Shown here: positions 43,347 to 53,300 of the stretch, piece after piece | Layout: every line of letters starts with the position of its first letter | Numbering within the stretch: the first letter of the stretch is position 1 | Source: Flavobacterium sp. ov086 | GTDB taxonomy: Bacteria > Bacteroidota > Bacteroidia > Flavobacteriales > Flavobacteriaceae | Length of the DNA: 64,000 nucleotides | NCBI RefSeq assembly: GCF_900187965.1 | Contig: NZ_FZNL01000024.1 | Location: forward strand, 43,976 to 107,975 | Direction: 5' to 3' | The notes under the pieces: generated by a model | Told to the model about the DNA's origin: nothing | Databases searched by the model: none | The model's input: the letters and a program-made list of their open reading frames with translations, nothing else | Program-made: the position numbers and the translations under genes

Positions 43347-43422
43347 GTGTTGCGATATAGAACCATTTTTGTTCGTTATATACGAAGTACTTCCTAAATT
43401 ATTCGGACAATCTTAGAGGCAT

Positions 43423-43448
43423 AAAAAAACCTCGCTTCTCAGTGAGGC
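43423..43448 (-). terminator. Terminator after the ankyrin gene
   Basis: On the minus strand, gcctcactgagaagcgagg forms a hairpin with one mismatch and is followed by seven T residues. It lies about 85 bases beyond the ankyrin gene stop and just before the orphan RHS fragment. Confidence 0.6.
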
Positions 43449-43532
43449 TTTTACTTTTTTTTATTCTTTTTCGATTAACTGCGTTCAAGAGCAAGATGCT
43501 CGCACCAACTAGATTACATATCAAAGAATTAT

Positions 43533-44366
43533 TTACATTTTATATTCATAATTATTAAAATTCACTCCTTTATTCTTAAGCTTTTCAATAAGTTTTTGAG
43601 TCTTTTGATATCCCTCAGTTCCTTTTTCATAAGAAAAAAATTTATTTATATAATCTTGTATATAAAACTCGACCAATTCATTAGAAGGTTGTCTATTAAC
43701 AATTCCTAATGGCTCTTTTAAATCAACATTTAAACTATCAATATAGTAATTTGTTATCTCGAATTTATTTTTAAATCCTTTTAAAGCACTTGAAAAAGGA
43801 GTACTTTGATTTTGTTCCAGTTTTTTATAAGGATTCGCTCCAGCCTTTATTAAGATTTTAACCATTCCTAAGTCTAATGCACTAGCTTCATGAAGTGCAG
43901 AAGTTGCCATGTGATAGTTCCCTTCTTTATCTGTAAAATCATTTTCTAAAATATAATTTGGATTAGCTCCTTTCTCTAATAATAATCTAATATATCTTAA
44001 ATCAATAGTGTAAGGTTCCGGTTTATTATAAAAAGTACAAGCATCTATTAGAATACTTCGCTTAGTAAGAGGATTGATGAAATTTGGATTAGCTTTTAAT
44101 TCCAATAATTTCTTAAAGGATTCAAAATTTTCAAGTGTCAATGCTAAACTTAAAACATTAGAACCTGAAACAGGATCGATTACTTCCAATAATTTTTTAT
44201 CGTTTTGAACTATGCTTTCTATTTTATCTAAATCTTCTTTTTCAACAGCTTTAGCCAAATCATAAGCTTTTGTATCTTTAAAAAATGTAACATTTCTATT
44301 TTCTTGTTTACAACCTACTACTAACATACTAATTGCAAAAATGACAAGCTTAAAATAACTTTTCAT
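43533..44366 (-). CDS. Ankyrin-repeat lipoprotein, likely immunity to the RHS lipase
   Basis: This 277-residue protein has a lipoprotein signal (FKLVIFAISMLVVGC, lipobox VVGC). Four to five ankyrin-like repeats follow, seen in SLALTLENFESFKKLLELKANPNFINP, IRLLLEKGANPNYI and ALHEASALDLGMVKILIKAGANPYKK, then a helical C-terminus. The start is 4 bases after the stop of the giant RHS-lipase gene. Ankyrin or other repeat lipoproteins next to lipase effectors act as periplasmic immunity proteins in some type VI systems. I infer the same here, because membrane placement would shield the cell from a lipase arriving in the periplasm. Confidence 0.8.
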   Translation of the reverse strand: MKSYFKLVIFAISMLVVGCKQENRNVTFFKDTKAYDLAKAVEKEDLDKIESIVQNDKKLLEVIDPVSGSNVLSLALTLENFESFKKLLELKANPNFINPLTKRSILIDACTFYNKPEPYTIDLRYIRLLLEKGANPNYILENDFTDKEGNYHMATSALHEASALDLGMVKILIKAGANPYKKLEQNQSTPFSSALKGFKNKFEITNYYIDSLNVDLKEPLGIVNRQPSNELVEFYIQDYINKFFSYEKGTEGYQKTQKLIEKLKNKGVNFNNYEYKM

Positions 44367-44370
44367 AGTT

Positions 44371-47300
44371 TTATCTTTTTAATTCTTTAAATTTTTCCAT
44401 TACAGGTCCCATCAAGTGATTACTAATACGCTGGGTTGTTCTTATTTGATCATCAGTTTTGAGATATGGTATTTGCATTATATATGAGGCTGGTAATGTG
44501 GTAATTCTACCTTCTGCCCTTAATCCAATTTTCCCTTGTAAATGACTCACTATTTCCCCCTGAACCACGTATGCTGATATATTTGCTTTTTTTCCATCTA
44601 ATCCTAAATTTGTTTTTGTTTTTTTCGAAAGCCCCGCAGCATTAAATGTTACAGCTTTACCATTAGTTGCCAATGCGTTTGCACTTGCTAATCCTCCTCC
44701 TAAAGAATGTCCTGTAAAAGAAATACCTTCATAATTAGATGCCAATTCTTTTGCAATTTCTACTGATTGCTTATACTGTGGTGAATTACCCATTACTGCT
44801 TGCTGAATATTATTTTTCCAATCATCTCCAGATCCAGGATTAGTTCCTTGGGTAGCATAAATGTATTGTTTTTCATTTGTTTCATTAAACCCCTGGTAAA
44901 GCACACCTTTATAGCCAGTTTTTTTATTTTCATCAACACGAATTGCCTGCCATCCGTTTGGAGAAATATCACCTCTCTTTGCTTCATAGGCATGATTTGC
45001 TAATTCTAAATAAATTTCATCTTCACATTTAGGACATTTACCATCTGGATCAGTATATGTAATTGGATTACCCCAAAATGCACTATATGCAGATTTATCT
45101 ATCTGATTAGGATGATCTGCCATCGGGTCAACGTTCAGCCAAACACTTGTCTTAGCGTCATAATATCTTGCCCCAAAATAAGACAAATTCGTCTCCCTAT
45201 CCAATTCCTTCCCATTAAACAAATATGGGCTAGAAAAAGAAGAACTATGCTCTTCAAACAAAACTTCTCCATATGCGATGTATTCAACATGCTGGCTTAT
45301 ACTTCCATTTCGACTGGTAATATACGAAGTACTTCCTAAATGATCGGGATGAAAATAAAAAATATCATTTTCCGGCATGCCAATTCCTGTAAAACCTTCT
45401 CCTGCTTTTACCGTTGTAGGTTCTATTGGAGGTCCAAATTGTACTGGTGGTCCCGGAACATCTCCCGGAGCATTAAAAATTGGGTTACGTGGCCATCCTT
45501 CCGGTGGTTCCTGATTTTCCTCAACCGGTTTTAGAACTCCGCTTGGGTAAGGATCACCTGTAAACTCAGGCGTACCATAAATCCCTTGCTGTGTTGGCGG
45601 ACCCGGAGGCAAACCTAAACTTTTTACGTAAGCATCTAAAGCCTTTTGTTGCTCGGCAGTAAGTTTGGTGTAATTTACTCCTCCGGCTGTGATGCCTAAT
45701 GGCTGAGCAAAAGTTCCGTTACCTAATTTGCTTACTAAACGTCCCGCGCCTTCAAAATAATGTTTGGTGAATTTACCTTTGCTTATTACAAAATACGGAG
45801 AAACATAACCTGTATAATCATCTGTATGAACTATAGTCGCCGCAGTTTCGCCATTAATAGCTACGTTTTGAGAATCTCCGGAACTTTTAATCACTCTTTC
45901 GCCACTTGCATCATAAGTATATTGGTGAATTCTGCCGTTGTCATTGATTCCCATTAAACGGTTTTCTTCGTCCCAAGTCATTTTCCTGAAACTCTTTTCT
46001 TCAGTATAACTAGTTGGGTTTCCGTTACCATCGTATGCATATTGTCTCGGTTCCTGTTTTCCCGTTTCGGTAATTTTGTTGGGTGCGTTAGGATGCAATT
46101 CGTTATCATAATTATAATCCAAAACATATCCTTTCTGCACATTATTTACCGTATGTACCAAATTTTTATTGGTAATATTATGCATTTTATTATAGCTCAT
46201 ATTCAGCTCATAACTTGCCTTGGTAAACTCTCCCTGATAAGTCGCTTTTGCCGATTTTAATCGGTAAAAATCATCGTATTGGTATTCATGATTGGAGGTT
46301 CCGCCCAAAGTATTGTTTACGACTGGAGCGGTGTTTTTAATTCCTAAAACATTTCCAACCAAATCATAACTATAACTGTTATTCATGACTTGTCTTGCAC
46401 CGCTTTTTACCTGCAATTGCTGCAATCTGCGCAACACATCATCATAAGTATAATTGGTTTCGGTTCCGTTACCATACTTTAAATACTTGCGCTGTTCGAA
46501 TTCGTCATAACTCAATTGTTTGATATAATCATAAGTATGGCTTTCTTTCTTGCCTTGCATACTTTGCAGATTTCCTGCTCGGTTATAGGTATAATCTACC
46601 ACTTCTCCATCAGGATAAGTCATTTTCTGTATTCTGTTCCAGGTATCGTATTCGAATTGCGAAATGTAAGTCTGTACATCTGTTGGCGTAATACGAAGCG
46701 TACGAATCTCTTTTTCGACTTCGCCTAGTTTTCCGTAGAAAAATTCCTGTCCACCGCTCGCATCCTGCACAAACCAAAGTCTTCCTCTTCGTGCTGCAGT
46801 TCCATCGGCTTTGCCATAATTGTATTGTACATTATTTTGCGGGTTTTTAGGGTATTTTATAGACTCTAGTCTATTAAAATTATACTCGTATTGTATTGCT
46901 CCGTCATTTGGTACTGTATTTTTAATATCCTGTGTAATGCGTGACGTCAAATTACCTGCCAAATCATATTGTAAGGTTGTGGTTCCTGCATCAGGATGTG
47001 TAAACTCTATGCGTCGACCCAACCAGTCATAACTGCTTTTGGTAATATGATCCATCGCATCAGTCACTTTTATGGTTTCGCCTAATGCATTGGTTTCAAA
47101 CTTTGTAAGCAAATCATTTTGTTTACTTGCCATATTCTGACCTGTTGCATCTGTGTAAGTTTCACTCGTTTTATTTAAAGCATCTGTCTGTGTAGTATGC
47201 AATGCCAGAACTCCATCATAATCTTCTAATGCGAAAGCGGTTGTATTACTGCTTCCGTCTGGCAAAGTTACTTTTACAGCACGTCCAACTTCATCATACT

Positions 47301-50300
47301 CGGTTTTGGTAGGTGTTACTGTTGATAATGCAGTACTAAAATCATTATCTACAGTTGTTGTCGTAGTTGGATAATAACTGGTTGTTTGTCGTCCTAAACC
47401 ATCATAAATAACTTTCCCTGAAACAATTTGAGCTTCCTGATCCGGACTTCCGGCTAGTATAAATAAACTTGCCGTTTTTTTAACCTGCAAAGCCCTTCCT
47501 AAACCATCTGTGTAGGTAAAAGTCTCAATGTCTTTGTCTAATTCCGGATCGTAATTTTTGGTTTTTGCATACGGAACTTTGGCTTCCGGAAAATATTCAT
47601 ACGCAATCGTATACGGTTTTCCTGAAGCAATTTCATAAGGTCCTGTTATAGTTGCCGGACGTCCTTTTGCATCCAATGTAATGATATTACTCTGATCATT
47701 TCGATCCGTAGTTTTCAATACAACGCCAAAACGATAATCGTATTCCATTTTATTCTGATACCCAAATGCATCTTTTATTGCCGTCATATACTGATGATTG
47801 TCTGTGTCATACGTATATTCTAATGTCATTCGCTGCGCTTTGTAATTGTCAGGTCCCGTTATTTTTTGCAGGTTTCCGTAAGTATCATATTCAATATCCG
47901 TAAGTGCAATTTTATCAGCCGCGCTATAATTCTTTATTTGGGTAACTTCGGCTGTTGTTGCATCTATAGAAGTGGCTCTTTTACGTCGTAAACCATTCGT
48001 TGTGTAAACTTCCAATTGTTTCGGAATTCCTCCATAATAGGGCGTTGTACTTTCGTAATAACTAATTTTAGCCGTTACTTTATCATCGGCGGTTCCGTTT
48101 CCTAAATCTTCATATTGCGTAATGTTTCCATTAGCATCATAGGTATTAAAAGTATTGGTTTCCAGATAATCGCTTCCGCCTTCGTATACTTTTTGATTGG
48201 CATGAATTAATCCCACAAAAATACGTTTGGCATCACATATCGGTAAATTCAAGTCAGATACAGGAACGCTTGACTGCGTATCAACATCAATAAAACTATA
48301 TTCGTTTTCTGATTCCTGACGCATTTTGTCGTTTTTATCTTTTGTATAACTGTGTTTCAAAAGATTTTTACGGAAATAATCCTGATTGTAAAACTCCTGA
48401 ACGGTTGTCGAAAAAACCGAATTATCTGCCGCGTCAATTTGTTCCTGAATTACTTTTCCAAAACCATAAAATTCTCTTTCACGACGGTCGTGAAATCCAT
48501 CTTCATATCTGAATTTTGCAATCGAATGATCAATTCCGTCACCCACATGTCCGTCAAAAATATCTACAGATTGCAGCACCCATTTTGCAGAAGGATTTTC
48601 GTAGCTTGGTTTTAATAATTCATAATCTACCGTATAACTATTTCCTGCGGCATTGGTAACGCTTTTTAATTTATTGGTTCTTCTAATATTTGAAAGCTGT
48701 GCTGTAAGATGTCCGTCATCTTTAGAAATAATATAATCCAGGTTTCCGTCTCCGTCAATATCGGTAAAAGTCCCTTCAGAACGGTTGGTACTCCATCCTT
48801 TACTTCCTCCAATAGTTGGTGTAATACGCAACAACCAAATACTAATATCTATCGAGACATTGGCATTAAAGCCATAACTTACGCCTTTGTTTTGGTTCAT
48901 TTCTGCGAATCTCGGATATTCAATTGCGTCATCAAAAGAACCTCCTAGATTTAGGGAAACCAACATCTTATCGCCAACATACTTTATTTTATCAGCTAAT
49001 CCGTCGCCATTAATATCCATAAAAGATTCGTCACTATCAGACTGAGATCTTGCATAATTGGCACCTCCGGAAATTGATCCTTGTTTAATGCTATATCCCA
49101 AACCAGCACTCCAATCTGTAGAAGTACCACTGTTTAAACTATCAAAATTCCATTTTTCGGCTGGTAAAAAACCATATCCTGTGTTCAGAAATACCTCTCC
49201 TGATTCTGATATTTTATCTGGCAATCCGTCACCATTAATATCACTGTGCAACATTGTCGAGCGGTCTTCGCCTTTTCCCTGAGAAGCACTTACAGAGATA
49301 CTGTTTCCTCCTTTTTCGGCTTCGTCTGAGGCGGTAACTTTTGCAGAATCTTTTTTGACACTCGCTTTTCCAATCGTAACACTAAGCGAATTTGATGGCG
49401 CTCCATGGCTGTAACTTCCTCCAAAATTAGGTCCTTCAGAGCTTGTTTTAGAATGACTGAAATTATCGCCAATATTGATAACCTCGTCTGAAACAGATCC
49501 AACAGGAGCTGTTAACTGTACGTTTCCTCCACGAATATAATCCGGAAATCTATCGCCATTAAAATCACTCATGGTTTGGGTTACGTACGAATCTCCGTCA
49601 ATCGATTTACTGTAACCTATGTTTGCCTGCCCCCCTGCAGAAACTCCGGCAGAAATACTTTTACTCTTGCTTTCGTTAATCATATCAAGCGCCGAAGTGC
49701 TTCCTCCTGTTAAGGTTGGCAAAGAAAAATCAGTATAATCGGCAATATCATCTTCTCCTAATCGCGAAGTTCCTATTGTTTGCCCTTTTATATAAATTCC
49801 TTCTTCCAGACCTTCCCATTTTGCTCTTGCATAAGATGGATTTAGCGAAACAAAATAACTATTGGCAACCTCATATCCTTTTCCGTTATAATTTTCGGGA
49901 TCTGTATTATTCAAATCAGGTTCTGTGTTGTAAGCATCTGATTGTTTTAGCAATGTTTGATCTATAGTATCTGAAGCCAGATTTCCGTTAATAACAAATC
50001 CGCCCCAATTGTGCTGATACAATCCTAACGTTCTTTCGTCAGGATTTAAAAGGCTGTAAATAGCAAAATCATTGGTCGTGTTATTTGATACAACATCATC
50101 TGTAAGATCTGCAATATCTTTTAAATCGGTTACCTGAACCTGAATATTCAAAGCATTTACCTTTGGATAATTTCTAAGAATATTTATAGATAACGGATTA
50201 GAAACTGTTACCTCCAACTGAATTGGAATCCCAGCAACTGCCAATGGATAATCAACGGCATTATCAAAAGCATTGATAACTTCTGTCAATGTTCCGGTTG

Positions 50301-53300
50301 TCAATTTATATCGTTTACGTGCTAACAAAACATTATTTTGCTTCGCCGATAAAATAACATCACCGTTATATGTATTTACAGTTCCCGCCGGGAAAGGCGG
50401 AGCCAGAACTAAATCCAGAGGCAATATATTTAATTTTACTTTTCCGTTTACTGTCGTAGTTACTCCCGGAATAGCATAATTCCCCTCTCTTTTATTGTAT
50501 AATAAATGAGAAACTTCCATAGGAACTTCTTCCAGAGTTCCTCCTGAAATTACCGGTACAGTAACTGTTGGTGCAAAAGAAATGGTTTGCCAGTTGATAT
50601 TCGTTTCCGTTTCTAATGCTAAAGTTATTTGTGTTTCGGCTTCGAATGCCGGTAAACTTACAGTTGACAAATCGAAAGTTGCAACATCATTTGCCAGAAA
50701 AGTTTTCTCGAATAAAACTACAGGAGCATTCGTACCATCCAGATAATATTTGGTAATCATCAATTTGATATGATCTGAAGTAACGGGTTTATTTAAAATT
50801 CCTTTCAATAAAACATTTCCGGCAACAGGAACTACTTTTCCGGCAGGAGAACTGCTAAAGAAATCTGTACTTGCCTGATATTTAGACAATGAATATGTAT
50901 TTACGTCTTTTAAAGTAGAAGCAATCATAAAATCACTATTAACCAAATTTCCGTTAATATCTCTGTCATATTGTTTTACCTGCGAATATGTAATAACCGG
51001 ATCCCAATTTACGGTATCAAAATTTCCATCTTTTAATGAACTGACCCTGAAATACAATCGTTCTCCTTTTTCGACAGAAACTGTATTATTTTGTTTGGTT
51101 TTCACCGAATAATCAGTTGCTCCAATGGTTTCATCCCAAATCAACTGGTTTCCTTTTTGAAAATACAAACGAACACCATCTGCTTTATCAGTACCGGCAT
51201 TATTTACATATTCGGCACGAGCTTTTATTCTTTCTGGCGTAGTTTCTTCTAAAAGTTGATATTCATGCGAAACAGAAACAATTCCTTTTGCCGGAGCTTC
51301 CCACATACGAACCACATCATGCAGCGGATTTTGTTTTTCTATTTCGGCTGCCGAAATAGTTGTAAATCCCGGAATCGTTACATTTCCTCCTCCAAAAACA
51401 GGAGACGGAGTTCCCGTACTGCTGTTTCTAAAAGTTGGAATTCCGCCTTCCAATCGGTTATAATATACTTGTCCGTTACGCACAAAATCAGTTAAACCAT
51501 CACCATTAAAGTCCATAAAATAGACTTTTGTTTTATTGGTCGAACGCTGTTCTTCGTAACCTATGTTTCCGTATTTTAAATTCAAATCGACTCCCCAATT
51601 AAACGAAGTTGATTTCGAATATCCAACATCGCTAATATTAAGGGCTTGCAAATCTCCAAAGGAATTTTGACCTGTTGCCGATAAATTTTTTCTATAATAA
51701 ACACCGTCTTTGGTTTTAAACACCTTATCCGGCAATCCGTCTCCGTCAAGATCTTCTAAGATCACGGCAACATCAGAGGATCCCCAATTATTTCCTCCGT
51801 GACCACCAACTGTAAATCCTTTCAAACTTCCGCTATTAAGCGCCAATCCAACGCCTATACGATAACTTACTCCTGCGGTAGCCCCCTCAGAACTGCTGAC
51901 TAAAGAGTGCTTTCCTGAAAATAAAACATCACTGAAAGATGGAATCGAACTGTTTTTAAGATTATCATTTGGAACACTCCAGGTTTGTTCGGGTCCAAAA
52001 GGATTATATTTTCCCGAAGAATCACGAATATCATCGAAATAATCTAAGGTATTCGTATAAAACAATTTTGACTCAGAATCATATTCAGAAACTGATTTAA
52101 GCAACGTTTTCTTAAACGCTCCCAAAGTATAATTCAGCTCATAACTACGAATCATGTCATCTTTGTAACGTACTTCTATTTTTCGCAACAATTGATCGTT
52201 CAATTGTCTGAAACCTAATCTTGCCGAAATTTGTACGTCTGGTCGGGTTGCTTCTCCTAAATCTCCACTTTTTACGAAAGTGACACTATAATTTCCTTTT
52301 TCAGATCCAAAACCGGTATAATAGACTTTTTTAAGATAGAGTTCTCCGTCTTTTTTATCGTACTCATAAGTAACTGAATTTCCTTTTAAATCGACTTGTA
52401 AACAAAGTCCCCAATGTCCGATATTTCCGTTGGCATCCTGCAAAACTCCATCTGACGAAAGTCCGGAATCTGTTCCTCCGTAATAACTTGTGATTCCGCT
52501 TTTATCTTTTACAACCCAGTAATAATCTTTGGGAGAAGATCCTTTACGGATAATTTGCTGAAAAGCACCTTCGCGTCTCGGATAAAATTGTTTGTCCGTA
52601 GTTCGTCCAATCCAGTCAACTCTATGCGAATTTGGAATTAATTGTTCTCCTGCAATCGAATACGTTTCGGTTTCTTTTGATGCATCATATCGTGGCGCTC
52701 CCCAACGGGTTTCGATACTTACTGTTGGTGCCGAAATATCCCAACCCATTCCTGCCCAACTATGACCGCCATCACTGTCATATTGCAAATTAAGCGACGG
52801 CTGCATTCCTCCTCTTCCGCTTGGTATCGCTATAGAAAATCCTGTACTTGCGGTTCCTCTTCCATTTGCCGAAGGCGGAGCAATGGACTGAATCCCAACT
52901 AACGGACTTGCCGCTTTTAGATCTTTAATACTCGTTGGCGTATAACCGGAAGTTTCCGGAGATTCCGGCATTTTGATAATTCCGGCAATAAAATCCGTGA
53001 AATGAGTTGTTTTTGCCTTAATAATTCCTTGTTTAATGTCTAAGGAATCTTTGGTTACTTCTTGCCACAATCTCTTATTTTCATCAAAATAAAATACATT
53101 AATATCTTTTTCGGTATAACCTTCAGGAATTGCTTTTTTATCAAATGGAATTGCTAATGTTACGGCTTTTTCAAAAATGGTTCCGTGTGGTAATAATCTA
53201 AAACCGGCATTTGTTCCCGTAACGTTTACCATTGCAGAATTTAATGGCGCAACATCAATTTTTCGTAATCCGCTTACGGAAACTAATACGTTATTTTTTA

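Noticed and set aside
48352..48615. 87-codon plus-strand ORF inside the RHS gene
   Set aside because: It is antisense to the well-supported RHS toxin and has no domain or start context; other plus-strand ORFs across 44,800-53,400 were rejected for the same reason.
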